A DNA stretch of 64,000 bases from Proteles cristata cristata (taxonomy: Eukaryota > Chordata > Mammalia > Carnivora > Hyaenidae). The notes below the pieces were generated by a model. That model worked only from the letters and a program-made list of their open reading frames with translations. It had not been told where the DNA came from and did no database searches. The stretch covers positions 372,001-436,000 of the forward strand of contig JAESUZ010002694.1 of assembly GCA_017311185.1 (NCBI GenBank). Direction: 5' to 3'. Positions 53,896 through 64,000 of the stretch are shown here, in pieces. A program made the position numbers and the translations under genes. Numbering within the stretch: position 1 is the first letter of the stretch; every line of letters begins with the position of its first letter.

Positions 53896-55073
53896 CGGGA
53901 ATAATACATGATGATTACACATCAGAATATAACCCTGTGTTTGCCACTGGGGTTTAAGTCAACATTCAGGAGCCAGGATGGGACTGGAGACATTCTGTCA
54001 CAGATGTACAATGGCCTTGGTGGGGTTTTTTTTGTGTGTTGCTTTTGTTGTGTTTTGTTTTGCTTTGCTGGACAGAAGGAGCCTAGGTCACTTCTGCTAT
54101 CTAGCTTCTTCCTGGGAGGGAAAAAACCTTTCACAGAATACATTGTTACACAATGATACTAAAATGGAAGAAATGAGATAATCAAGAATCATGCATGTAA
54201 ATTTAGGAAAGACCTGTGAAGGGTCACATTTTATGTGAAGAACAGTTCTCATGTTTAGCACTGATATAGATTTAATGGCATCTCTTCAAATGCAAACAAA
54301 AGAGTTCACCTTAGTTGAAAAGATTGAAAAATAAGGGTGATAGATATCAGGTAATACAGTACATGGAGGTTCCCGGGGAATCTGTCTGGACCACAAGAGC
54401 GCGGATCGAACCCGTCCAGAATGCCTGACTCATCATTCTCCTGTTCTTGCCCAGTTTTCTGGGGGTGCCCCGTCCTGGGAACTGTAGCTGACCCACTAGC
54501 CTGTGTGTGAACGTTTGAGAAATGGAAGCTGCCGATCGCCATGGAAACTCTGAGCTGGCCGCCACCCAGTGTAAGGGTGATGGTCATGGGTGGCACAGGC
54601 ATCAGACCTGCTTGATGGCTCTGGCGTCCAACCCATCTTTCCTCATTCTCCTGTTTGCTTCCAGCCTCTTGCCCAACAGAATCTTATGTCTGGGCTTCGA
54701 CTTACTCTTTTTTGTCATCTTTCAACTTTCCTTTTTGCTCTGGGAGTTCTCTGGTGTGATGGACATCAGCAGCAGACCTTCTTGAAGTGGCAGTGAGGGT
54801 ACACCCCGGGGACAATCCCCTTCCGTCTCCCTCAGTGAATGGTGCTCACAGGCATGCCGTGTGCTCCTCACCAAGCCCCCGGTGCTGTTGACCCAAACAT
54901 CCCCTTTTGCTGGCTTTTTCTCCTTTTCCATTGCATTCTCCTCCATCCTTCCCTTCTGCCCCCAAAGCTCAGGTCCCAAAGAAATCACATGCATACCCAT
55001 CTGTGAGCAAGGCTCTGCTATTGGAAAGCCCCTAGCCCATCTGTCTGTCTGTCTATCTCATGCATGCACTCAT

Positions 55074-55131
<58 letters not shown>

Positions 55132-55494
55132 CCCTCACATGGAGCCATACCCCTAAAGGAAGCATTCTTTAAATGATTCTTTCCCTATTTATGCTGCACC
55201 CTGATACTTTTTGTTCTCTGTGAACTCCTTCTATTCCTAAACATTTAATATGCTCTGTTCTGTTTCATGACTCAAAGCTGCTGAAACACATGGAATTTAT
55301 TGTGTTACATGCTATTGAATCATCACCTTTCATTTGTAAAACATCTAAGTGATACCAAACCAACTTATCCACTCAGTCAGTTGCATCAAAATCGTCTAAT
55401 GTTTCCATGACAATTAGGCTTTTTTGTTTATTTGTTTGTTTTTAAGGGTAAGGACCCTGTCTTTTCCTTAACATCACTGGTGCCTCACACCAAG
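53896..55494. other. Unassigned DNA, GC-richer centre
   Basis: About 1.6 kb. Contains a T/G-rich low-complexity stretch (54017-54072), an X-box-like GCCATGGAAAC (54538-54548), a CTGT/CTAT run (55041-55060) and a CA microsatellite. No gene recognised. Confidence 0.4.
55075..55128. repeat. (CA)n microsatellite
   Basis: About 26 CA units, preceded by a short (CTGT)n run. Plus-strand frames through it encode Thr-His repeats and are artefacts. Confidence 0.96.
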
Positions 55495-55680
55495 TAAACA
55501 GCTATGGAGCACTTACTGTGTTCTGGGAGCTTTATACGTACTCTGATGTAACCCCTCCCTCAAGGTCTTGGTGAGGACATGGTTTCCCCTCTCCTCCTCC
55601 TTGTTGCACGGATTGTGCACAGAGAGGCAAGACGTTTGCCAACAATCACACAACTTGTGGCTGTGTGTTAAATGAGCACG
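55495..55680 (-). mobile_element. MIR element
   Basis: Antisense MIR: 'GAGCACTTACTGTGTTCTGG', 'GAGCTTTATACGTACTCTGA', 'GCACAGAGAGGCAAGACGTT' and 'TGCCAACAATCACACAACTT'. Confidence 0.75.
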
Positions 55681-55756
55681 TCATGGTGACAGAATATTCT
55701 GACAAGACATATCTACCATTAGGCTAGACACAATTTAAGTAACTAAGAATGATTGA

Positions 55757-55962
55757 GGGGCACCCGGGTGGCTCAGTCAGTTAAACATCGGAGTTCAGCT
55801 CAGGTCATGATGTCACAGTTCATGGGTTCAAGCCCTGCGTCAGGCTCTGTGCTGACAGCTCAGAACCTGAAGCTGCTTCAGATTCTGTGTGTCCCTCTCT
55901 CTCTGTCTCTCTCCCAAAAATAAATAAATAAACATTAAAAATATTTTAAAAATATATATGTA
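55757..55962 (+). mobile_element. SINEC_Fc-type SINE
   Basis: Head GGGGCACCCGGGTGGCTCAG, short CT-tract, tail AAAAATAAATAAATAAACAT. Duplication AAGAATGATTGA (55745-55756) and AAGAATTACTGA (55966-55977). Confidence 0.94.
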
Positions 55963-55977
55963 TAAAAGAATTACTGA

Positions 55978-57796
55978 CCATGAGGCCTGATCTTTCCAGC
56001 AGTGCCCAGATTAAGTTCAGAGCAGTGTTTCTTAGAAAACCCTTTCCTTGGTGGCTCCAGGTTAGAGCTGGCCAAACAGCAACTTCTCCAAAAGAGTTGG
56101 AAAGTGGAATTCAAATAGCAATCCCTGTTCTCTGAAAGTTGCCATGCATAGATTGCATGGGCAACAGAAGCTCTGGATTCCAGAGTGCTCAATCACTCAT
56201 TCAAGCTCCCTCTGTGCCCAGCTCCCTCACCCCAATGGGAGCCTAGGCCCCAGCACCAGGTGCTGAACTCCAACCCCAAAGCTTCCCCCGACCCCCGCAG
56301 CTCTGTGGGTGTGGCCTGGTGTGTTGCCTCTTCATTCACTGGCTAGGGTGCCTGTCTTAATCCAGCTCCTCCTTTGAGATGTTCTCTTTTGCGGCTCTTC
56401 CCATAGTTGAATAGGATCTAATTCCTATACTAAATCACATATCCTGTTATTCATAGTAGTTATGCTTCTCTGATTTAACTCTGAGTAATATACCTGTCAA
56501 TGTATATTTACGCAAGAAAAAGTGAAGGTCTTAATCTTGTCCTCACAGAAAATATTTTTCATTTGGAAAATATATTTATGAAGTGAAGCAATCATTTGGG
56601 GAAAAAAACAAAATGCAGGAACATACATTTCTGTATGTATGTCCCAGCTACCATGTGGGGAGGGTGTCACATGTTTCTCGCATTCTATGAATATTTCTGC
56701 ATAAGTGCTTTTAAGTACTCCTGTTGGTCAGTGATAAAGGAAAAGTTCACACCGAATAAGCGAAGTGACTCTCTACTACTGTTACTGAAAAGCTCCAAAA
56801 CTGTAGTCCCTGGGAAGCTGAAAATACCAGCCTATTGTAAGCACCAGTGGTGGGGTTGTGTGGTGACAGGTGGTAGCTATACTGATGGCGAGCACAGCAC
56901 AGTGTCTCCACTTGTACAGTCGCGGTGTTTTACAGCTGAAACTCGCGTGACAATGTATGTCAGCTATGTTCAAATGAAAACACAAGGAAAAGAAACAACC
57001 CTCAACTTGTCTCAGACAAAATCGAGTCAGTAAATGGGTGTTATGCATCATAATTGAGGTTTATGTGGATCTGATATAGGCAGGACTTCATCGAGAGCTA
57101 TTTTATAATACTGTGTAGCAACATAACTCCTTGTTTGAAATGATATGTTAAAAATAATAAAACCAAGTAGATCACTGATGAGACTTGAAATTCCATCCTT
57201 ACAGATGCAAAATAATATAAATTAGGATCACAATAGTAACTAAAAATTGCAATAATTACACTAAGCATAAACAGATATATGCCAGTGCTACATACATATA
57301 CACATACATATATGTGTTTATACGTATATAATATATTTATACATTTTTGTGTATCTATTAAATATTTACCACAGTGGAAATTATCTTGCACTTGTGTTGT
57401 CTTCCTGTTATTGGATACAGACACGAGAGGAGGACACGCACCCAAACAGAAGTATAAAAAACGTTTCCATTATATGGTTGTTTTGATACATATCAGCAAA
57501 TGCAGGTGTTTTCACAAGTGCAGGGCTGATACCCCCTGGAGTTTCCAAGGTCAAGGAAGAGTGGGACACTCCCATGATGACAGCTTTCCTTCCATAGTTG
57601 CGTTCCACCAGACGTGAGTTAGTTCTTCTTGGAATAAAAAGTGAATAATCTGTCATCTGCTATCAGTTTTCTCCATTGCCAACCCAAGGAAGATATTTTC
57701 ATCTTCTGCAAATAACTAAACTAAAACTACACATTCTTATACTTTGTGATTGTGAAAATAGCTTCCATTCTGCAGTTCATTTTTGGTTTTGATCTA
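55978..57796. other. Unassigned DNA
   Basis: About 1.8 kb. Contains a TA/CA-rich tract at 57285-57345 and a 145-codon plus-strand frame (56596-57033) with no recognisable domain. Both are compatible with chance. Confidence 0.4.
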
Positions 57797-57812
57797 AAAG
57801 TGATGGTTTGGT

Positions 57813-58282
57813 GATCAAAAAGAGTGAAATCTCACCCTTTAGCAATGTGGATGGAACTGGACGGATTTATGCTAGGTGAAATAAGTCAGTCAGAGAAAGG
57901 CATATATCATATGATTTCACTCATATGTAAAATTTAAGAAACACAACACATGAAATAGGAGAAAGGAAGGAAAAGTAATATCAAAACAGGGAGGGAGACA
58001 AACCATAAAAGACTCTTAAATACAGAGAACAAACTGAGGGGTGATGGAGGAGTGTTGGGTAGGTAGGGATGGGCTAGATGGGTGATGGACCCTAAGGAGG
58101 GTACTTGGATGAGCTCACTTGGGATGAGCACTGAGTGATACATGCAAGTGATGAGTCACTAAATTCTACTCCTGAAACCATCATTATACTGAATGTTAAT
58201 TAACTTGGATTTAAATAAGAATTTAAAAATCATTAAAAAGTAATACTAAAATAAAAGCAAAGATAAACTCCATTAAAAAATG
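57813..58282 (+). mobile_element. 5'-truncated carnivoran L1 3' end
   Basis: A 470-bp insertion carrying the last ORF2 codons ('CAATGTGGATGGAACTGGAC', 'GAAATAAGTCAGTCAGAGAA'), the 3' UTR ('GACAAACCATAAAAGACTCT', 'GAGCACTGAGTGATACATGC') and an A-rich tail with several AATAAA-like motifs. Flanked by AAAGTGATGGTTTGGT (57797-57812) and AAAGTGATGGTGTGGT (58283-58298), one mismatch in 16. The sequence is of the older carnivoran L1 type, not the felid-specific 3' UTR at 27 kb. Confidence 0.92.
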
Positions 58283-58298
58283 AAAGTGATGGTGTGGT

Positions 58299-59140
58299 CA
58301 CAGCGGGGGAAGCTCTGAAGGTGTTTTCTGAATGTCAGGGCCCTGACCATTGGGCCCTAGACTGAAGCTAGGGAGCTCACCCAAGTCAGCGAGAGCCTCA
58401 AGCCAAGCTTGCTGCTGCCCAGTAGGACAGGGTAGAAGTCACCGCTGCCCCATCATCCTCTGGGCTCACACAGCAGTCAGAACAGTGCCCTGCCTTCTGG
58501 GGCATGGGCTGATCTCCAGGCCTCTCATCCACAAATGCTGAGAACTTTGGGAGCAAGCCAAAGTGCAGGCTCTCTCTCTTCCAGGACCAAACCTGAAAAT
58601 TGCTGACCAGATAGCATTCCCCTTATGTATGCCATTCGGTTCTACTAAAGCACATAGAAGTATTCTAGTGATATGGTCCTTGCTTAACAGGATCATGAAT
58701 CACCCATCCCCAAACCAGTATTCATGTGAACCCTTCTAACCCAAGACCAACGGCTATGCTTAAATCTAGCAGAGAATGTTCCAGCACCAGGCTGTTTAGT
58801 TTTCAATGAGAAAAAAAAAATAATTGCAGGTAGAGCTCATTTTGCAGCATTAAATCTTTTCCCATTTTCTCTGAGCTTTGATACACTTTGTGCTCACTTT
58901 TGAAAAACATAAATGCCTCCTTATATGAACCTGCATCAGGACATGTATGTGTCCTGTAAAATAAACAGATCTGCTTTTCCCGCTTCTCATCTTAATAAAA
59001 AGATAGCAACTACCCCTTTGCTACCCATTCTCTAGGTCACTGTCATGCAAGGTATCTTTCCTTATACTTCCTAAGGTGCATTTACAAGTTAATAAATGGG
59101 TGTGGGGTTAGTAATGAAAGGACCTACCATGCTTGCATGT
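58299..59140. other. Unassigned DNA
   Basis: About 840 bases. The first 300 are GC-richer with no family recognised. Confidence 0.4.
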
Positions 59141-59490
59141 AGTTTCCTCTCTTCTCTATGATTTTATATTTAGGTGTAAGTCTCTTGAGCTTTTCAGTTG
59201 CCTTGAAAGGTGGTGAATTCGATTCCATAAATCTTCATCAAGCTAAAATTGCCTGAAAATGTAATTAAAGCAGTCAGAAAAAGGCTGCATCCAAAAGATG
59301 TCTTTGTATCATAGGAACGGTAGTAAGTGGTCTATTGTTTGGTCTCAAACATTCCCCCAAAGATAAATTACAATATTTTGTGAAAGCCATCTTTTTAATT
59401 ACAGGGCCATCATTAATCACCTAGCAAACAATAGCTACTGACAACTTAATAAAAATGCCTAATAGAAATTATTAAATCACTGTATCCTCC
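59141..59490. other. Repeat-free block, candidate conserved non-coding DNA
   Basis: AT-rich, low in simple repeats, with several ATTA cores (CATCATTAATCACC, TTTTTAATTACAGG, TGTAATTAAAGCAG). Suggestive only. Confidence 0.35.
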
Positions 59491-61000
59491 TTTTTTGTTT
59501 TTTAATGTGAACTCTGGTAGTTTCCCAAGACAGCCGAACATCCCTGAACAAAAGAATTTTAATATTTCAAATTCTTGTAACTCTATTAACTGTGACCTGC
59601 TTACCAGTGATCCACGTACATGCACATTAGCAGGACCAGTGCCTCTTCTCCAGACTCTGGACAGCTGCATGTTTTGTAGCGTCTGCCACTAAAAACGGTT
59701 TCCCTTTTGCTGCTGCGTGGGCTTTTCTTTTTCCTTAGGAAACTCTTGCCCACCCCTTCCCCAGCGCACAAAAGGATGGTACTAGATTATCTGTAGAATC
59801 TATGCGCGTTTAATCCTCTACCCTGAAAATTGTTTGTATTTCTGTCTCCTTAGGTAAAATACGAGTCGACTGACCACACTTTTGTTACTTTACTGCCTTA
59901 ATATTTGCTCAGGTTGACTTGAGGGCGAGGAGTTAGGTCTCAAAGTGTGAAGTCACTTCCTGAGGGGCTGGGACTAGATCAGCTCCAGGACCAGGCAGCC
60001 CTGCTTGGGTGCCGGAGCCCCTGTCAGAACTCCGGAGCCACAGGGGCCCACAATAGCCTCTCTGGTCAGGAATGTGCAGTGTGGGCCGTCAGGCATCAGA
60101 GCAGTCCTGTCCCTGTGCCCTGGCTCCACAGGGGCAGGAACGCTGGAGCTCCTGTGCCCTATGAGTCTCTTGAATCAGTTTCCTCTATTATGATTACCTG
60201 TAACTGGGACGGGAAAGCTTTCAGCGAGTTCTGCGAGTCCTTCTAGTGAGTTCGACCTGAGAGCGGTTGTGTGAACTTGCAGGGCTTGAATTCCTGTGGG
60301 TGCTCTTCTGACTCATCAGCTAGCTCTGTCCTCGCAGTTGTGGGTTGCACATTTCACTTTCTCGTGGCCCTTCTCTCTCCGGGGATCTGTTGATTAGTCT
60401 CCCCACTTCCTGGTTGTTTGCTTGACCCACGATGCTTACTGACTAAGGGACTGACATAAGGGAAGTGGTTGGGGACTGTGTTGTGTGCCACGGAGAGAAG
60501 ATGGAACAGACAGATGAAAGATGCTAATGACTGGTTTTTCACAAACTAGCTTAGAAAGAAAATCAGGGAATATGTAATGCAGAAACTCCGAAATTGCATG
60601 AGAAGGGATATTTTCTTCAGTAACCAGTAGACAGAAGAAATTATTTGAATTCCATTCTATTTGGAAAGCACAAGTTAGAGCCACGTAGGGACGTGCCCCC
60701 AGGAAGTGCTGGTCCACAGTGATTTAGACAAAGCACACAAATGACTCCATCTTCCAGGTTCAGAATTCCAAGTTTCAAGTTCACCAACCAGTAAAGAGTG
60801 TGTAAAAGGGAGTGAAAATGCCCACTAAGGATGATGTAAGAAATTTTCTTTGATATTTATAAAGTAAGGAATAAAAAAGATAAAACTAGTACTGGAAAGT
60901 GGAGGGAAATCTCTCTGAGGAAAAAAAAATAAGTGAAACAAGCCTTTACATCTAGAACAAAGACTTGAAGGAGTGGCCCTCCTTCAATTACTCTGTGGGG
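59491..61000. other. Unassigned DNA with a GC-rich centre
   Basis: About 1.5 kb. 59940-60240 is GC-rich, and a TCCACAGGGGC-like motif occurs twice within it. No repeat or coding signature is recognised. Confidence 0.4.
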
Positions 61001-61860
61001 ATGCCTTTGCCAAGGAAGGACTCATATCTCCTGTATCACTTAGCCGTCTTGTCTTTACGTAGATAGAGCATCAGAGTGTGTACAACAGCCTAGATGCTTT
61101 GGAAAGTTAGAAAGACGTAATCGGTTCCCATTCAGACCCAATCTCTCCACATGTAGCCGACGATGTCTAATTGTTGACAAGCCATCATTTCACGGGTAGC
61201 TCTTCTTGTTCCTGGGAGTGAAGCGGAGAGCCACATCCTTCCCGACGTGCCAGTCACATTCCGGGCTGGAGGCTTGTTCTCCGCTTTCCGTGGGTTTTAA
61301 CTAGACCCACACTCAGCATCTGCAAGCCCCTCTCCTTTTGCTTCCTCCTAGCAAATATAAAATAAACCTGAAAAGAAATGAGCTCATTATGCAGGCTTCT
61401 CGGAAATGAAAAGAACAGCAATACCGCTCAGGCAGAGGTTGATTTTATAGCTCAGAGCATTTCTTTTACTGTTTCTCTTGATTTCCTCTGGAGTCCTCGT
61501 GTATGAATTTGCCCAAGTTCTCCAGTCTAAGTCAACTCCCTGGTAAACTTGTAAGAAAGTCTGATTGCACCTGTGAAAATTTCTCCCGCAAGCGAAGATT
61601 ATATGCTTGGCGTTGACATCCTAACTACTTTCTGTTAGGAGACTTACCTTGAGATTTTGCAGAACACCAATTCACTGCTAAGGGCTCCTGCAGAAGCTTG
61701 TCTTGTGGCAAAAGTGGCTATAATTGCATCCTTGAAAAATGACTCATTCTTGACTTGTGTGTGTGTATGTAGGAAAGGAAATGGGGGCTTCACACTTATG
61801 TTATATTCGCCTAAAACCTCATCGAACTACATCCTCATTTTGCTTAAACAATTCCTAAAG
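61001..61860. other. Repeat-free block
   Basis: About 860 bases without recognised repeats and of even composition. Candidate conserved non-coding DNA at low confidence. Confidence 0.35.
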
Positions 61861-61878
61861 TTGAAACAGGAACTTTTT

Positions 61879-62052
61879 TTTAAGTTTATTTATTTTTAGA
61901 GAGAGAGAGAGATAATGAGGGAGGGGTAGAGAGAGAGGGAGATAGAAAATCCCAAGCGGCAGAGCCTGAAGCTGGGCTGGAACTCACAAACTGTGAGATC
62001 AGCTGAAATCAAAAGTTAGATGCTTAACAGACTGAGCCACCTAGGTTCCCCC
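61879..62052 (-). mobile_element. SINEC_Fc-type SINE, older, internally deleted
   Basis: Tail side TTAAGTTTATTTATTTTTAG. The body is shortened around AATCCCAAGCGGCAGAGCC and the head ends CCACCTAGGTTCCCCC. Directly abutted by the target duplication of the next, younger SINE. Confidence 0.9.
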
Positions 62053-62063
62053 AAAAGGAATCA

Positions 62064-62133
62064 TTTTATTTTATTTTATTTTATTTTATTTTATTTTATT
62101 TTATTTTATTTTATTTTATTTTATTTTATTTTA
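62064..62133. repeat. (TTTTA)14 pentanucleotide repeat
   Basis: Fourteen uninterrupted units. The first overlaps the upstream target duplication and the rest form the SINE tail. Confidence 0.96.
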
Positions 62134-62330
62134 TTTTTCTAGGAGAGAGAGAGAGACAGCGTGAGCAGGGGAGGGTCAGAGAGAGAGGGAGACACAGACT
62201 CTGAAACAGGCTCCAGGCTCTGAGCTGGCAGTCAGCACAGAGCCCGACGCGGGGCTCGAACCCACGAACCGTGAGGTCATGACCTAAGCGAAAGTCGGAC
62301 GCTCAACCAACTAAGCCACCCAGGTGCCCC
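62069..62330 (-). mobile_element. SINEC_Fc-type SINE, young, with expanded pentanucleotide tail
   Basis: Near-consensus reverse copy (GGGGCTCGAACCCACGAACC, head ending CCACCCAGGTGCCCC) of the 'CTGACCCTCCCC' type. The tail is a pure TTTTA repeat. Perfect 16-bp duplication AAAAGGAATCATTTTA (62053-62068 and 62331-62346). Confidence 0.96.
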
Positions 62331-62346
62331 AAAAGGAATCATTTTA

Positions 62347-62884
62347 AAACCCAGTGTACTAGAGGTATAGTTATATCAAATGGTATTAAAAGCCACACTG
62401 TAATCATTTTATTGCTGTGAAATAAAAGTCGATACTTTTAGAACTGATTTAGCATCAGAAAAGTAATATTACTTGATAGATACAAATATCTACTGGTAGG
62501 AGTGATGAAAAGTTTATAAATGATGGGAGATATTATCCCCAACTCTAAGGAAAATGAAACATTATTGGGATTAGACCTAAAAACAGTACCGGAAGCCAAG
62601 TGGTCAGGAGCAGTGGTAATGACAGTAGCACGTACGGTATGTCCTCGTTGCATCATCTGTTATCTAAAGTATCAGCCATACTTTATGAAAGAGTCACCTG
62701 AGCTAGAAGGAGTTAACGTTCTTAGCTTGTGTTGCTGGTCGACTGCAGGCTGAGACTTAAGCAGCAGTCTGGCTCAAGGCCCTGTTCTGTGTCTGGAAAT
62801 TGCAGGACAGTAAAATCCTTGGCGGTGGAAAGCCAGAACAGAAGAGAAGGAAGAACATGACTTTTGTGTGAAGGAAACCTAATT
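62347..62884. other. Unassigned DNA
   Basis: About 540 bases. Nothing recognised. Confidence 0.4.
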
Positions 62885-62960
62885 CCGAGTCTCGGTTTTC
62901 ACTGATTTTAACTGTGTGCCTTCAACTCACTGCACCTTAGTTCCACCATTCATAAAATCT
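62885..62960 (+). mobile_element. MIR fragment (sense)
   Basis: 'TAACTGTGTGCCTTCAACTC' then 'TTAGTTCCACCATTCATAAA' is the MIR core in sense. It is cut off by an antisense MIR. Confidence 0.55.
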
Positions 62961-62961
62961 T

Positions 62962-63215
62962 AACAGCTAACATTTCCTAAACACTTACTGGCACTGTTTT
63001 AAGCGATTTATATGTGTTATCACATCTCATAGCTTTTAATGAGACCTTGAGATAGACGTGATTATTTCTTTTCCGTTTTACAGCTGGTGAGGAAAGGAGG
63101 TCTTGAGAGATCAGATGATTTGCCTGAGGCCGTGTGACTGGTTGTCCCCTCCCCACAAAGAGTGTGTCTCTTCGCTCTACTCTCCTAATTACTATACTGT
63201 GAAGCCCTAGTACAC
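62962..63215 (-). mobile_element. MIR element (antisense)
   Basis: 'AACATTTCCTAAACACTTAC', 'GGCACTGTTTTAAGCGATTT', 'GTTATCACATCTCATAGCTT', 'TTCCGTTTTACAGCTGGTGA' and 'TTGCCTGAGGCCGTGTGACT' follow antisense MIR over nearly its full length. Confidence 0.82.
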
Positions 63216-64000
63216 TACAGACATGCAGGACAGTAGTGTTATCTTTGTCGTTATTTTGTATTGCACCGCACATGATTATATGTTTACATACGGAAATGCA
63301 GGATATCAGTGTAGGTGGGGTGACCTGCATGGGAGAGAAGAGAGCTGAGTCAGCCCCACACCAACCCACTATGCATTGAACCCTGTGACACAGCCCTCGA
63401 CTAACTTGAAGATGCTCACAGTTCCAGATTCACCCCAGCTACACACTGTGGCCACCACAGCCACCTGCTGATCGGGGACACCTGCAGTTAGAGATGAAAG
63501 GGACCTGCCTGAGTATTCAATACAAGGGATGTGTTACTGGAATGTACTGGGAGCCTCTTCATGGTCTCCTCGAGGCTCCTCGAGAGTAGGGTGATAAGTG
63601 ACATCCAGACACATGTTGGGGGTGGAAGGACTTGGGGTAAGTGGAAAATGAAAAAAGTATTTATCCTCAAAAAATTTATCTCTTTCCTGTGTCTATGGCT
63701 GGGAAGAGAAAAATAGTTTACAAAATCATATTTAAATTATTCACTGTGCAGTGTGTGTGTGTGTGTGTGTGTATTGATTTAGATTTGTGTCTGATTTGTT
63801 TTAGAGGAATATTTTGCCTTACTCGCTGGGACACAAATTATCAGAGTCCCGTGTTACCCTTTTTAAGAAGTGTGACTAGCTGAGGCCATTATTCTGTGAG
63901 GAAGCTGGGTCACGCAGAGAGGTCACAGTCATGTGCACTGGTTGACAGAAGACAAGCACCGTTAACCTCCAGACATGTGAGTGAGGGAGCCCCCAGATCA
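63216..64000. other. Unassigned DNA to window end
   Basis: Repeat-poor except for the GT run at 63751-63772. Open frames are short (under 85 codons) and without recognisable domains. Confidence 0.4.
63751..63772. repeat. (GT)11 microsatellite
   Basis: Eleven pure GT units. Confidence 0.93.

Noticed and set aside
56596..57033. 145-codon plus-strand frame
   Set aside because: No domain recognised. In 128 kb of two-strand AT-rich sequence one or two frames of this length are expected by chance.
69..62330. tRNA genes
   Set aside because: Box A/B-like motifs all lie in SINE heads followed by CT-rich tracts and A tails. None folds as an isolated, intact tRNA.
62977..63369. 130-codon minus-strand frame near the window end
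   Set aside because: Overlaps an antisense MIR. Composition and lack of domains argue for chance.
1..64000. CRISPR arrays, bacterial operons, phage or plasmid features
   Set aside because: Repeat content is mammalian throughout. No direct-repeat/spacer arrays, ribosome-binding sites or prokaryotic gene arrangement are present.

Overview
This is mammalian, specifically felid, nuclear DNA. The best evidence is about 35 copies of the feliform tRNA-derived SINE (SINEC_Fc type: tRNA-like head, CT-rich region, AATAAA-rich tail). There are also carnivoran LINE-1 elements and older mammal-wide repeats (L2, MIR, MLT1-like and other LTRs, MER5-like DNA elements). Base composition is AT-leaning, and I recognise no protein-coding exon of a host gene. 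The window reads as intergenic or deep-intronic sequence. The species within Felidae cannot be told from the sequence.

Layout. 1-2996: SINEs in otherwise unremarkable DNA, then degraded plus-strand L1M pieces. 2997-11569: one old, nearly full-length carnivoran L1 on the minus strand (3' UTR at low coordinates, GC-rich 5' UTR at 10.2-11.6 kb), interrupted by five SINEs and a younger L1 fragment. 11570-21777: SINEs, L2, MIR, a palindromic DNA element and long unassigned stretches. 21778-27168: a plus-strand felid L1, about 5.4 kb, with both ORFs broken and key catalytic residues changed. 27169-38000: an MLT1-like LTR, microsatellites, two 32-bp tandem duplications and SINEs. 38445-39130: a solo LTR. 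39.4-53.9 kb: the most SINE-dense part, including two SINE pairs each flanked by one target duplication, an L2 split by an L1M, another MLT/MST-like LTR, a 67-bp L1 tail insertion and an 780-bp L2. 54-64 kb: mostly unassigned DNA with one 5'-truncated L1, three SINEs, MIRs and several microsatellites.

No host pathway or operon logic applies. The functional story is retrotransposition: L1 supplied the machinery that mobilised the SINEs, and the target-site duplications record the order of events. Neither longer L1 copy can be active now. Candidates for host function are limited to a possible unannotated exon (42012-42202) and four repeat-poor blocks that look like conserved non-coding DNA. Both are inferences from one sequence. 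Repeat family names and boundaries were assigned by eye from remembered consensus sequences, so edges are accurate to a few bases where a target duplication is stated and to about 10-30 bases elsewhere.
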